Source of the DNA: Occultella glacieicola
GTDB taxonomy: Bacteria > Actinomycetota > Actinomycetes > Actinomycetales > Beutenbergiaceae
Assembly: GCF_004353825.1 (NCBI RefSeq)
Contig: NZ_SMNA01000004.1
Location: 1 to 64,000, forward strand
DNA: 64,000 bases
Reading direction: 5' to 3'
The translations under genes and the position numbers were made by a program. Of the stretch, positions 1-8,192 are shown one piece after another. The notes beneath the pieces are model-generated. The model saw nothing but the letters and a program-made list of their open reading frames with translations. It made no database searches and had not been told where the DNA came from. Position 1 is the stretch's first letter, and each line of letters opens with the position of its first letter.

Positions 1-157
1 CGAGAGTGGCCCGGGCCGCGCGCAGGCCGGCGGCGTACCCGGCCGCGTGCCCGCGCCGCTGCGCCTGCTCCTGGCCGCGCGGGTCCGCGCCGGCCCCGGT
101 GCTGGGGAAGACGGCCGGGGCGAACCTGGCCGCGGCCGCGGGGGAGTCAGTCGACAT
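1..157 (-). CDS. fliH: FliH-like flagellar export regulator (partial, N-terminus only)
   Basis: Only about 52 codons are inside the window; the gene continues past the left edge. The ATG lies in the last codons of fliG (11-nt overlap in a different frame), so translation is probably coupled. The visible part begins MSTDSPAAAARFAP and continues to a GYAAGLRAAR segment; the GY-A-G pattern is typical of the N-terminal part of FliH/YscL proteins before the long coiled coil. FliH binds and restrains the export ATPase FliI at the cytoplasmic face of the basal body. Position directly after fliG supports the call. No catalytic region is visible, so identity rests on this motif and on gene order. Confidence 0.7.
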   Translation of the reverse strand, partial: MSTDSPAAAARFAPAVFPSTGAGADPRGQEQAQRRGHAAGYAAGLRAARATL

Positions 158-1166
158 AGCGATCCTCCGAGCCGCGCACGACCACGAGCTCGCCGCTCGC
201 CTCGAGGCGCCGCATCGCCAGGACCACCTCGTTCCGGGCGTCCTCGACCTGGGAGGCGCGCAGGCGCACGGGGCGCGCGGTCTCCTCGTCGAGGATCTCC
301 CGGTTGCGGCTGGAGATGTTGGCGGTGATCTTGTCGGAGATCGCCGGCGTGGCGCCCCGCAGGGCGATCGCGAGCATCGCAGGGTCGATCCCGCGGAGCA
401 CCTTCTGCATGTCCAGGTCCTCGACGTGGACCACGTCGGCGAACGTCAGCAGCTGGGCCCGGACCTCCTCGGCCAAGTCCGGGTCGAGCTGGTCGAGTCC
501 TTCGAGCACGGCGGTCTCGGTGCGCTTGTCCGCCCGGTTGATGATCTCCACCAGGGGGACGACCCCGCCGACGTTGTCGGCCGCCTCACGGGACGCGGTG
601 GCGGCGCCGACCCGCTGCTTCAGCGTCTCGGCCACGATCGAGACGGCCTCGGGTGACGACGGGCCCATGGTGGCGATGCGCCTGGCGAGCTGGGGCCGCA
701 GGTGGTCCGGGAGCACGGAGAGCACCCCGGAGGCGCGCTCGGGACGCAGGTGCGCCAGCACGATCGCGACCGTCTGCGGGTGCTCCCCCTCCAGGAGCTG
801 CACGAGGTGCGGGTCCTCGACGGTGTCCAGGAACTCGAACTGCTGGCCGGCCATCGACGACTCGACCCGGGTCATCACGCCGGCGGCCCGCTCGGAGCCG
901 AACGAGGCCTCCAGGAGACCGGTGGCCACGTCCTTGCCCCCGCGGGAGCGGAACCGGCTCGTGATCGTGGAGTCGTGCACCTCGGTGACCACGGCATCGG
1001 CCACCGACCGGTCCACCCGGCGCAGCCGGACGATCTCCGCCGTGATCTCCTCGGCCTCGGCCTCGGTGAAGCGCTGCATCACCTTGGCAGCGCGCTCCTG
1101 TTCCAACTGCATCAGCAGCAGGGCCACCTTCTGCACACCGGTCAGTTCGGTGTCCGTGACGCTCAT
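147..1166 (-). CDS. fliG: flagellar motor switch protein FliG
   Basis: At 339 residues this is the normal FliG length. FliG is the rotor protein that couples the MS ring (FliF) to the stator and to FliM. An EHPQ motif lies at residues 128-131 in the middle domain, and an HVEDLD segment near residue 245 corresponds to the conserved FEDL region that opens the C-terminal torque-generating domain. The ATG start overlaps the end of fliF by 4 nt. It sits in the operon flgB-flgC-fliE-fliF-fliG-fliH. Confidence 0.96.
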   Translation of the reverse strand: MSVTDTELTGVQKVALLLMQLEQERAAKVMQRFTEAEAEEITAEIVRLRRVDRSVADAVVTEVHDSTITSRFRSRGGKDVATGLLEASFGSERAAGVMTRVESSMAGQQFEFLDTVEDPHLVQLLEGEHPQTVAIVLAHLRPERASGVLSVLPDHLRPQLARRIATMGPSSPEAVSIVAETLKQRVGAATASREAADNVGGVVPLVEIINRADKRTETAVLEGLDQLDPDLAEEVRAQLLTFADVVHVEDLDMQKVLRGIDPAMLAIALRGATPAISDKITANISSRNREILDEETARPVRLRASQVEDARNEVVLAMRRLEASGELVVVRGSEDRYVD

Positions 1167-2752
1167 ACCGGGCGCCTTTCGTCCATCAGGTCACGCAGGG
1201 CCTCGGCCATCCGGTCCGGGTCGTGCTCGGCGATGGAGTCGAGTTCGGCGCGCTTGCGCACCAGGTCCTCCGGGCCGTTGTCCAGGAACGGAGGCGGCGG
1301 CAGCTCGAACCGGGGCTCGGGGTCGGCCGGCAGTTCCGGTCGCGCCCCGTCCTCGATCGTCTCGATGGTGGCCGGGCCGAGGTCGATCGACTCCCGGTTC
1401 TGGCGGCGGTTGCGGCGGGCGTAGATCACGAGCGCGACGATGACGGCGGCCAGCACCGCGGCGACGATCATGCCGGTGCGGGTGAGGTCCGCGCGCTGCT
1501 GGGCCGTCTCCGCGGCCGCGGCCGCGGCGATCGCGTCCTGCGCCTCCTGTGCGGAGGACGTGTCGAACTGCACGGGGGTGACCGTGACCTCGTCGCCGCG
1601 AGCGATGTCCACGCCCGCGGCCGTGGCGACCAACGCGGACAGCTCGGCCATGTTCACCGGCGCCGCGGCGGCGGTGTCCACCGCGACCGAGACCGACTGA
1701 CGGATCAGGGTCCCGGCCGGGATGGTCGTGGTCTGGGTGACCGAGTTCAGCGCGTTGTCGTTCACCTCGGACTCCGAGGAGTACTCCCCGGCGTCGCCCT
1801 CGCCGTCCGGGACGGCGATGTTGTCCGGGCCCAGGACACCGGCCCCGGTGCCGCCGGACCCGGTGTAGGTCTCGGTGGTCGTCGAGGAGGAGTGCGCGGG
1901 CGCCCCCTCCGGCGCGGTGAAGCTCTCCTCGAGCCGTTCGGCCGACTCGGTGGAGACCTGTGCCGCCACCACGACGGTCGAGTTCCCGGCGCCGAGGACC
2001 TGGTCGAGCATGGCCTGGACCTGGGCGCGGACCCGCTCCTCGTGGTCACTCGCCTGCTGGTCCGGGGTGCCGGTGGCGCCCTGCCCGACGGCGGAGAGCA
2101 CCCGCCCGGTGGCGTCGATCACGGCGACGTCCGTGGGCGCCATGCCGTCGATGGACGCCGAGGTCAGATGCACGATCGCCTGCACCTGGTCGGAGTTGAG
2201 GGACACGCCCTCGTCGGTCTCGATGAACACCGACGCGGTCGGGTTCGTGGCCTGGGAGACGAACACGGTCTCCTCGGGGATGGCGAGGCGCACGGAGGCG
2301 GTCCGCACGCCCGACATGGCGCCGATGGTCGCGGCCAGCTCACCCTCGAGGGCGCGCTGGTAGGTGACCTCCTGCTGGAACTCGCTGGTCGTCACCCCCA
2401 TGTCGTCGAGCAGCGAGTAGCCACCCGTCGAGGAGCTCGGCAGGCCCGCAGCCGCGGCCTGGAGGCGCTGGTCGTAGACCGACTCCTCCGGCACCAGCAC
2501 CGTGGAACCGCCGTCGGTCAGCTGGTACTCGACGCCGTTCGTGCGCAACTGTTCCACGATCGTGTTCGCGTCGGTGGGGGACAGCCCGGAGAACAGCGGG
2601 GTGAACGACGGGCGGGAGAGCCAGGAGGAGAGCGCGACGGAGCCGAGGATGAGCACCGCGATCCCGATCAGGGCCAGCGTGCGCTGGGCGAGGCTGAACG
2701 CGCGGACCGACTCCACGAGCCGGCCGAACCAGGAGGTCAGGGTCGCCGCCAT
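1163..2752 (-). CDS. fliF: flagellar MS-ring protein FliF
   Basis: This 529-residue protein forms the MS ring of the basal body in the cytoplasmic membrane. Two membrane segments flank a large periplasmic-side region: one at about residues 23-45 and one at about 425-446. Between them lie the ring-building motifs and a Ser/Thr/Gly-rich segment around residues 280-330. The cytoplasmic tail ends in a short acidic/hydrophobic stretch that in the family binds FliG. Its ATG overlaps the fliE stop by one base (TGATG), suggesting coupled translation. Confidence 0.97.
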   Translation of the reverse strand: MAATLTSWFGRLVESVRAFSLAQRTLALIGIAVLILGSVALSSWLSRPSFTPLFSGLSPTDANTIVEQLRTNGVEYQLTDGGSTVLVPEESVYDQRLQAAAAGLPSSSTGGYSLLDDMGVTTSEFQQEVTYQRALEGELAATIGAMSGVRTASVRLAIPEETVFVSQATNPTASVFIETDEGVSLNSDQVQAIVHLTSASIDGMAPTDVAVIDATGRVLSAVGQGATGTPDQQASDHEERVRAQVQAMLDQVLGAGNSTVVVAAQVSTESAERLEESFTAPEGAPAHSSSTTTETYTGSGGTGAGVLGPDNIAVPDGEGDAGEYSSESEVNDNALNSVTQTTTIPAGTLIRQSVSVAVDTAAAAPVNMAELSALVATAAGVDIARGDEVTVTPVQFDTSSAQEAQDAIAAAAAAETAQQRADLTRTGMIVAAVLAAVIVALVIYARRNRRQNRESIDLGPATIETIEDGARPELPADPEPRFELPPPPFLDNGPEDLVRKRAELDSIAEHDPDRMAEALRDLMDERRPV

Positions 2753-3060
2753 CAGGCCTGCATCCTCATGATCTCGTTGAACGCGTCCACACCCTTGTTC
2801 CGGATGGTGGCGACGAGTTCGAGGGTGACCTGCGCACGGGTGCTGGCCAGGGTGGCCTGGTGGATGTCGGTGAGGTCACCGGTGACGGCCTTGATGGCCA
2901 GCTCGTTCGAGGTGCCCTGCAGCGCCTGCAGGTCCTCGAGGGCCCCGGTGAGGGCCGCGCCGAAGCCTTCCGGGCCGGTCGCGGCCGCAGCCCGGTCGAC
3001 GGCGGCGGGTGCGCCGGTCTGCTGTGCGGCGCCGAGTGCGCCGATGGCGTCGATGGGCAT
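2752..3060 (-). CDS. fliE: flagellar hook-basal body protein FliE
   Basis: A 102-residue protein of normal FliE length. FliE is thought to connect the MS ring with the proximal rod and to be needed for export of rod proteins. The C-terminal half carries the usual FliE pattern: VTGDLTDIHQATLAS, then QVTLELVATIRNKGVDAFNEIMRMQ. It overlaps flgC upstream and fliF downstream by one base each. Confidence 0.95.
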   Translation of the reverse strand: MPIDAIGALGAAQQTGAPAAVDRAAAATGPEGFGAALTGALEDLQALQGTSNELAIKAVTGDLTDIHQATLASTRAQVTLELVATIRNKGVDAFNEIMRMQA

Positions 3061-3449
3061 CAGTTGCGTCCGATCTGGAGGGCGGCGGTGTAGGTGTCCT
3101 TGGCGCGGTCGACGACGGCGGCCGAGGCCTGGTAGCCGCGCTGGGCGAGGATGAGCTGCGACATCTGGGAGGCCATGTCGATGTCCGGGTAGCGCACGTA
3201 GCCGTCGGCGTCGGCGAGCGGGTGGTCCGGCTCATGCACGAGCCGGCCCTCGGCGTCGCCGTAGGCGGCACCCTGGACGTACACGCCGCCCTCCTCGCCG
3301 GCGGTGGCGAGGACGTACCGCGCCCGGAACGCCTCGCCGCCGGTGCTGGTCACGGTGTTGGCGTTGGCGATGTTGTCGCTGATCGCGTCCAACCACTTGC
3401 GGTGCACGGTCAGGCCGGTGCCGGCCACGCCGATCGCGTCGAAGGTCAT
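3060..3449 (-). CDS. flgC: flagellar basal-body rod protein FlgC
   Basis: A 129-residue proximal rod protein. The start was set at the ATG that overlaps the flgB stop by one base, giving MTFDAIGVAGTGLTVHRKW; the reading frame is open further upstream but that part is flgB in another frame. The rod/hook signature ISDNIANANT lies at about residues 27-36, and the C-terminal heptad region (SQLILAQRGYQASAAVVDRA) is typical. The two ends form the coiled coil that packs into the rod. Confidence 0.95.
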   Translation of the reverse strand: MTFDAIGVAGTGLTVHRKWLDAISDNIANANTVTSTGGEAFRARYVLATAGEEGGVYVQGAAYGDAEGRLVHEPDHPLADADGYVRYPDIDMASQMSQLILAQRGYQASAAVVDRAKDTYTAALQIGRN

Positions 3450-3790
3450 CAGTTCGTCCTCATCGCCGTGCGCAGGGCCGTGAACGGGCCGTCGGCGGCC
3501 CGCGCCGCGAACTGGAAGCGCAGCACGGTGTCGACGTTCGACAGCGTCTCGGTGTCGAGATTGACGTTGTTGCCGTCGAGCCGGGTGGGCTCGAGGGAAC
3601 GCTGCTCGGTCGCCTCGGCGCCTCCGTCGCCCGCGGCCACGGACCGGGCGATGGCGTCCTCGAACGCGACCCGGCGGGCGGTGTAGTTCGGGGTGTTGAC
3701 GTTCGCGATGTTCGAGGCGATGGCACGCTGCCGCGCGGACAGGCCATCCAGGGCGCTCGAGATCGCGAGCGAGGTCACGGATTCCAGCAC
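3449..3790 (-). CDS. flgB: flagellar basal-body rod protein FlgB
   Basis: A 113-residue proximal rod protein and the first gene of the hook-basal-body operon. I chose the GTG giving (M)LESVTSLAISSALDGLS because it matches the usual FlgB N-terminus and has an AAGTGAG ribosome site seven bases upstream; a GTG four codons earlier is possible. The rod signature IASNIANVNTPNY is present at about residues 26-38. The leader of about 70 nt carries a sigma-28-like promoter and, further upstream, a second promoter-like word shared with the sigma-factor gene. Confidence 0.93.
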   Translation of the reverse strand: MLESVTSLAISSALDGLSARQRAIASNIANVNTPNYTARRVAFEDAIARSVAAGDGGAEATEQRSLEPTRLDGNNVNLDTETLSNVDTVLRFQFAARAADGPFTALRTAMRTN

Positions 3791-3865
3791 GAGGAGACTC
3801 ACTTCGTGTCGATGCTGCGGTGGCCGATCCGTGGCCGGGGCTGAGCGATCCGTGCTCAGTTCCCT

Positions 3866-3893
3866 CTCTCGGCAGCAGCGTGACGTCGGTAAG
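3866..3893 (-). promoter_or_regulatory. sigma-28-type promoter of the flgB operon
   Basis: On the minus strand the sequence reads CTTAC, 15 bases, then GCCGAGAG. The same word with the same 15-base spacing occurs upstream of fliC and of the flgN-like gene. Known FliA/SigD promoters have TAAA-N15-GCCGATAA, so spacing and -10 core agree. Transcription would start about 65-70 nt before flgB. Confidence 0.75.
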
Positions 3894-3909
3894 CGGTTCC
3901 GTGCGAGCA

Positions 3910-3921
3910 ATGTATAGACGT
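3910..3921 (-). promoter_or_regulatory. shared 12-bp element ACGTCTATACAT upstream of flgB
   Basis: The minus strand carries ACGTCTATACAT 17 bases before the CTTAC box of the flgB promoter. An exact copy in the same orientation precedes the flagellar sigma-factor gene (8193-8204). TATACAT resembles a housekeeping -10 hexamer, so this may be a second, earlier promoter; an operator is the alternative. No convincing -35 box was found. Confidence 0.45.
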
Positions 3922-3980
3922 CGCAGGCGACAGTGACCGCGCATACAGGGAGACGCCCAGGTGGCGTCTTGACGCGATGG

Positions 3981-4337
3981 TCAGCCCGTGACGTCCAGGT
4001 AGACCGGGTGCCCGGCGTCGGCGCTCGGGACGGTGGCGAGCGCGGCGCGGTGCCGGCGGGCCGCGGCCATCGATTCCCGGAGGGCGGTCGCGGCCTCCTG
4101 CTGGGCGTGCACGACCGCGCGCGCCCGGTCGCGCAGGTCGGCCGGGAGCGGGCCGAGGCCCGACGGCGGGTGCCAGGCGACGGAGGGCAGGGGCCACTGC
4201 GCCGCTTCGGTCGTGCTCGACGTCGCTGCCGCGGCACGACGGGCCTCGTGCTCGAGGGCGTCGAGGAACTCGACCCAGGTGTTCGGGGTGCCGGGCACGG
4301 CCGCGAGGACGGGCACGTGCGCGTCGGTCGGGGCCAT
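3981..4337 (-). CDS. small FliT-like protein encoded after fliS
   Basis: A 118-residue protein whose ATG overlaps the fliS stop by one base. It is rich in Ala/Arg helices (residues about 25-40 and 65-95) and ends with HPVYLDVTG. In many bacteria the gene after fliS is fliT, the chaperone of FliD; size, helical content and position fit, but no sequence motif proves it. It is the last gene of the fliD-fliS unit. A short scaffold or chaperone role is an inference from context only. Confidence 0.6.
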   Translation of the reverse strand: MAPTDAHVPVLAAVPGTPNTWVEFLDALEHEARRAAAATSSTTEAAQWPLPSVAWHPPSGLGPLPADLRDRARAVVHAQQEAATALRESMAAARRHRAALATVPSADAGHPVYLDVTG

Positions 4338-4756
4338 CAGGCCACGCCGAGCGAGCCGTTCGGCGCCGCGCTGCGCAGCGCCGGCACCATCGCCGCAGCC
4401 TCGTGCCAGGCCTCCCGGATCGGCTCGAGGAGTTCACGCACGGTCGTCACGAGGGCGGCGTCGCGGGTCGTGGTCGCGGTGAGCAGCCGGGACAGTGCGA
4501 ACGAGTAGATCGCGTGCAACTGCACCGCACCGTCCCAGGCGTCCACGTCCAGGGTTGTCATCAACTCCGTCAGGATGCGCTGGGCGTGGACCACGTGGCC
4601 ACGGGCCTCGTTCCAGTCGCCGGCCACGTTCGCCGCCTCGGCGCGGCCGAGGTCCAGGAGCAGACGGTCGTAGAGCATGGTGACGAGGCGGGCGGGCGAG
4701 GCGGCGAGCACCTGGTCCTGGAGATAGGACTGCCTGGCGGCACTGAAGGTGGACAT
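4337..4756 (-). CDS. fliS: flagellar export chaperone FliS
   Basis: A 139-residue cytosolic chaperone that binds the C-terminus of flagellin and prevents early polymerisation. The N-terminal pattern YLQDQVLAASPARLVTMLYDRLLLDL is diagnostic (about residues 10-35), followed by the four-helix core. It lies 57 nt downstream of fliD and overlaps the small downstream gene by one base. Confidence 0.95.
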   Translation of the reverse strand: MSTFSAARQSYLQDQVLAASPARLVTMLYDRLLLDLGRAEAANVAGDWNEARGHVVHAQRILTELMTTLDVDAWDGAVQLHAIYSFALSRLLTATTTRDAALVTTVRELLEPIREAWHEAAAMVPALRSAAPNGSLGVA

Positions 4757-4813
4757 CGGTGGCGGGCCCCGGTCGGGGCTGCCTCCTCTCGGTGGTCGGG
4801 GTGGTCAGGGTGG

Positions 4814-6205
4814 TCAGACGGAGTTCGAGGTCGCCAGGCCGGCGAGCTGCGAGGCGAGGTAGGACTGCTGGGACTCCAGCCGGGACAGCGCGACCTCCAT
4901 GGCGGTGAAGGTGCGCTGCAGCGTCTCCCGCCGGGACACGAGCCGGCGGTCCCACTCGGCGATCTGGGTACCGATGTCCTCGACCCGGTCCTGCTCGCCG
5001 GTGATCCGGACGCTGAGCAGGCCGGTCTTGGGCGCGGACACCGCCTCCGCGGCTTCGCTCACGCGGCCGGCGATCGCGCCCAGCGTGCTGGTGACCCGGT
5101 CCGGGTCGGCGGCGAGCGCCTCGCGGAAGGCGGTCTCGTCGAACTCGACGGTGCCGTCGCGGGTGATCACGATGCCGATCTCGGACGGGGACCGGCCCTC
5201 GACCGGTGCGGTCGCGGCCGTGAGCAACCGTGATGAGACCTCGCGCACGGTGGACTCCCCGGCGAACAGGCCGCCGCTGACGACCGGCTTGCCGTCCGCG
5301 CCGGTCGTGGCGGCGACCCGGCTGCGGGTGGCGATCTCGGCGAAGATCTCCGCGAGCGCGCCGACCAGCTCCTCGGCGGTCGTGGCCTGGGCGTCGGCGT
5401 CGGCGGCCACGGTGACGGTGACCGGGTCCGGGCCGGCGGTCGAGACGGTCACATCCACGCCCGGCATCAGGTCGGTGAAGGTGTTCGTCGCCGAGGTGAC
5501 CTGCTGCTCGGCCGCCGTTCCGGCCCAGAGCGTCACGACGGCGTCGGCGCCGGCGCGTACGTGGGCGGCACCCGGGCGGGTGAACAGGTCCTCGGCGGTA
5601 CCCGCCGTCACATCGGCGGACGACCCGGCGAAGACCTCGAACGCGGCGTCGGCACCGGAGCCGGCCGCGGTGAACTGGAGCCGGTGCAGTGCCTCGCCGG
5701 TCACCGGGTCGACCCCGGCGGCCACCTTCGAGGCGCGCACGCCGGCGTCGGCGGAGTTGACGGCGGCGACCACGGCGTCGAGGTCGCCGCTGCCGGCGGT
5801 GATCTCGGTGAGTTCGCCGCTCGCGGACCGGACGGTGAGCACGGCCGGGTCGGTGCCCCATGCGGACATCGCGGCGGTCACCGAGGACTGGGTCCGGGCC
5901 ACGGATGAGACCACGACGGAGAGTTCACCGACGCCGGCGCCCTTCGCCGCGGTCACGGTCACGCTCGGGTCGCTGCTGGTCGCGGTTCGCGGCTGCAGCC
6001 CGGTGTCGGTGGTGAGGTCCTTCGCCCGCTCGGTGAGGGCGGCGACCTTGGTGTTCAGGGACTGCCAGGCCGCGATCAGGCTGTCCGCGGTGGTGCGCTT
6101 GGAGGCGAGGAGCCGTTGGGGCCCGGCCTCGGCCGTGATCAGTGCATTGATCAGCGAGGTGGTGTCGAGGCCGCTGATGATGCCGTCGATGCCGAAGGAG
6201 GCCAT
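4814..6205 (-). CDS. fliD: flagellar filament cap protein FliD
   Basis: A 463-residue hook-associated protein 2, the cap under which flagellin subunits fold at the filament tip. The N-terminus (FGIDGIISGLDTTSLINALI) is typical of FliD and the C-terminal 80 residues are the paired heptad region ending LESQQSYLASQLAGLATSNSV. The gene lies downstream of fliC; no GCCGAGAG-type promoter was seen in the 147-nt gap, so it may be read through the fliC hairpin or from a promoter I cannot identify. Confidence 0.95.
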   Translation of the reverse strand: MASFGIDGIISGLDTTSLINALITAEAGPQRLLASKRTTADSLIAAWQSLNTKVAALTERAKDLTTDTGLQPRTATSSDPSVTVTAAKGAGVGELSVVVSSVARTQSSVTAAMSAWGTDPAVLTVRSASGELTEITAGSGDLDAVVAAVNSADAGVRASKVAAGVDPVTGEALHRLQFTAAGSGADAAFEVFAGSSADVTAGTAEDLFTRPGAAHVRAGADAVVTLWAGTAAEQQVTSATNTFTDLMPGVDVTVSTAGPDPVTVTVAADADAQATTAEELVGALAEIFAEIATRSRVAATTGADGKPVVSGGLFAGESTVREVSSRLLTAATAPVEGRSPSEIGIVITRDGTVEFDETAFREALAADPDRVTSTLGAIAGRVSEAAEAVSAPKTGLLSVRITGEQDRVEDIGTQIAEWDRRLVSRRETLQRTFTAMEVALSRLESQQSYLASQLAGLATSNSV

Positions 6206-6316
6206 CGCGAGAACTCCGATCAGATGGGACGAGGCCGGTGGGACGAGGACGCCCGCGGTGGGGGCCGGACGGGACGGCTCCCACCCCGGGCGTCGGTTGC
6301 TGCCGATGGAACCGGT

Positions 6317-6347
6317 GGCCGGCCGGTGGGGGGATCACCGGCCGGCC
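6317..6347 (-). terminator. strong hairpin just downstream of fliC
   Basis: A perfect 12-bp inverted repeat, GGCCGGCCGGTG / CACCGGCCGGCC, with a 7-base loop lies six bases after the fliC stop codon. There is no T-run, as is common for actinobacterial terminators. It may fully or partly separate the abundant flagellin transcript from fliD-fliS, or protect the 3' end of the fliC mRNA. Confidence 0.75.
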
Positions 6348-6352
6348 GTGGC

Positions 6353-7183
6353 TCAGCGGAGCAGCTGGAGGACGCCCTGCGAGGCCTGGTTGGCCTGCGC
6401 GAGCATCGCGGTGCCGGCCTGCGACAGGATCTGCGACCGGGTGAAGTCCACCATCTCCTTGGCCATGTCGACGTCGCGGATGCGCGACTCGGACGCGGTC
6501 AGGTTCTCGATGGAGACGTTGATGTTCTTCACCGCGTACTCGAGGCGGTTCTGCGTCGCACCGAGCTCGGAACGGCCGGTGGACACCGAGGCGATGGCCG
6601 TGTCGATCGAGTCGATGGCGGCCTGCGCCGTCGTCGCGTCCGTCACGTCGAGCGTGCCCAGGGTGGTGACGACCCCCGTCAGGTTGTTGGTCGCGAGGCC
6701 GATCGTGATCTGCGAGCTGGTGCCCGAGTCCGCACCCACCTGGATGGTGAGGTCGGCCGCGGTGCCGTCAAGCAGCTGGATGCCGTTGAAGTTCGTGCTG
6801 TCGGCGATCCGGGTGAGCTCGTCGGTGAGGTCGCCGAGCTCGTTGGAGATCGCGGTGCGCGAGTCGGCGTTGTTCGTGTCGTTCGCACCCTGGACGGCGA
6901 GGTCACGCATCCGCTGCAGGATCGAGTGTGCCTCACCGAGCGCGCCCTCGGCGGTCTGGACGACGCTGATGCCGTCCTGGGCGTTGCGGGCGGCCACGGT
7001 GTAGCCGTTGACCTGGCTGCGCAGGCCCTCGGCGATGGACAGGCCGGCCGCGTCGTCACCGGCGCGGTTGATCCGCAGACCCGAGGAGAGCTTCTCCAGG
7101 GACTTGGCCTGCTGGTCCTGGGTGATGGCCAGGTTGCGGTAGGTGTTGGCCGCCGAGGTGTTGGTGTTGATTGCGAAACCCAT
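6353..7183 (-). CDS. fliC: flagellin (filament protein)
   Basis: A 276-residue flagellin, close to the minimum length, so it is essentially D0/D1 with a very small variable centre (about residues 140-180). The N-terminal signature INTNTSAANTYRNL and the segment LSSGLRINRAGDDAAGLSIAE are canonical, as is the C-terminal QANQASQGVLQLLR. The ATG has a good ribosome site (GGAGG, about 8 nt upstream). Its leader carries a sigma-28-like promoter and a 5' hairpin. Only one flagellin gene is in this window. Confidence 0.97.
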   Translation of the reverse strand: MGFAINTNTSAANTYRNLAITQDQQAKSLEKLSSGLRINRAGDDAAGLSIAEGLRSQVNGYTVAARNAQDGISVVQTAEGALGEAHSILQRMRDLAVQGANDTNNADSRTAISNELGDLTDELTRIADSTNFNGIQLLDGTAADLTIQVGADSGTSSQITIGLATNNLTGVVTTLGTLDVTDATTAQAAIDSIDTAIASVSTGRSELGATQNRLEYAVKNINVSIENLTASESRIRDVDMAKEMVDFTRSQILSQAGTAMLAQANQASQGVLQLLR

Positions 7184-7216
7184 GATGCTTTCCTCCGTGA
7201 GTGGGCTGATCGTGTC

Positions 7217-7234
7217 CGGCCCATCCGTGGGCCG
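7217..7234 (-). other. hairpin at the 5' end of the fliC leader RNA
   Basis: A perfect 7-bp stem with a 4-base loop (CGGCCCA-CGGA-TGGGCCG on the minus strand) lies within a few bases of the start site predicted from the sigma-28 promoter and about 33 nt before the fliC start codon. A stem-loop at an extreme 5' end usually stabilises mRNA, as would suit an abundant protein. The structure is visible; the role is inferred. Confidence 0.55.
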
Positions 7235-7244
7235 TCAGCGCTAC

Positions 7245-7273
7245 CTCTCGGCAGCGTCGCTCGGGATGTAAGG
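7245..7273 (-). promoter_or_regulatory. sigma-28-type promoter of fliC
   Basis: The minus strand reads CCTTAC, 15 bases, GCCGAGAG. It is the best match in the window to the flgB and flgN copies (shared GCTGCCGAGAG at the -10). The predicted leader is about 55 nt. Confidence 0.8.
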
Positions 7274-7302
7274 AGTCCGTTCGGACGACCGTCGCGGGGT
7301 CC

Positions 7303-8106
7303 TCAGGACACGGCGCGCACGGCCTCCGGGCGGGTGAAGCCGCCCTGGGTCAGGGCGGCGAGCTCGGTGAGGAAGGCGCGTCGGCGCGACGGCGCCACCC
7401 GTGACGTCGGGTCCGGGGCGTCGCCGTCGTCGTCGCGGTAGTGGGTGGCGAGCCCGTCCCGCAGCAACCGGACCGCCTCGGCGCGCTGCTGGGACACCGC
7501 GGCGTGCGAGATGCCCAGCTCCGCGGCGATCTCGTTCACGGTGCGGTCGGCGAAGTACACCTGCTCGGTGATGTAGCGCATCCGCTCCGGCAGTGCCGCG
7601 ACCGCGGCCCGCACGTACGTGGCGCGCTCGGCGACCATGACCGCGTCCTGCGGCGAGCCGTCGGTGTCGTGGAGGCGGTCGATGGTGACGTCGTCGAGCG
7701 AGTGCACCGTCCGGGCCGCATCCGCGAGTGCGGCGTCCACGCCGGCCACCTCGACCCCGAGGGCGTCCGCGAGCTCCTCGCGGGAGGGCTCGCGGCCGAG
7801 CGTGCCGCGCAGCTGCTCGCTCGCCGACAGTGTCTGACGGATCCGGCTACGGGCGCAGCGGGTCGCCCAGTCGCCCGCCCGCATCTCGTCGGCGAGCGCG
7901 CCGATGATCCGCTGCCGCGCGTAGGCCCCGAAGGGCACCCCGAGGGTCGGGTCGAACGCGTCGGCGGCGGTCACCAGGGCGACCGCGCCAGCCGAAGCCA
8001 GGTCGTCGCGGCTCAGGTGCGTGGCCCGACGGCAGACGTCGGCGACGAGATAGCCGACCAGCGGCAGGTTCTCCACCACGACCGCATTGCGCTCGGCACG
8101 ATTCAC
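7303..8106 (-). CDS. fliA: flagellar RNA polymerase sigma factor (FliA/WhiG type)
   Basis: A 267-residue sigma-70-family factor with regions 2, 3 and 4 but no region 1.1, as in sigma-28 proteins. Region 2 contains the DLASAGAVALVTAADAFDP helix pair and FGAYARQRIIGALADEMR (residues about 33-80). Region 4 holds the ERMRYITEQVYFADRTVNEIAAELGISHAAVSQ helix-turn-helix (about residues 168-205, quoted here in sense order but split across turns). It starts with GTG. It most likely recognises the CTTAC-N15-GCCGAGAG promoters at flgB, fliC and flgN. About 45 residues after region 4 form a tail that is not part of the standard fold. Confidence 0.9.
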   Translation of the reverse strand: MNRAERNAVVVENLPLVGYLVADVCRRATHLSRDDLASAGAVALVTAADAFDPTLGVPFGAYARQRIIGALADEMRAGDWATRCARSRIRQTLSASEQLRGTLGREPSREELADALGVEVAGVDAALADAARTVHSLDDVTIDRLHDTDGSPQDAVMVAERATYVRAAVAALPERMRYITEQVYFADRTVNEIAAELGISHAAVSQQRAEAVRLLRDGLATHYRDDDGDAPDPTSRVAPSRRRAFLTELAALTQGGFTRPEAVRAVS

Positions 8107-8192
8107 GACTCGACCCCCGGGACCTCAGAACGGACGCACGCTCGGTGTCGGGCCGGGACCGGCCGCTGATCGTGCAGGGACGACCATAGCGC

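Noticed and set aside
304-3154. Very long open frames on the plus strand opposite fliG, fliF and fliE
   Set aside because: They are antisense to well-supported flagellar genes, have Arg/Ala/Gly-rich low-complexity translations and no family motifs; high G+C removes stop codons.
3449-4237. A 262-residue form of FlgB
   Set aside because: The upstream open frame runs through the promoter region and into the opposite-side gene; the family N-terminus begins at the chosen GTG.
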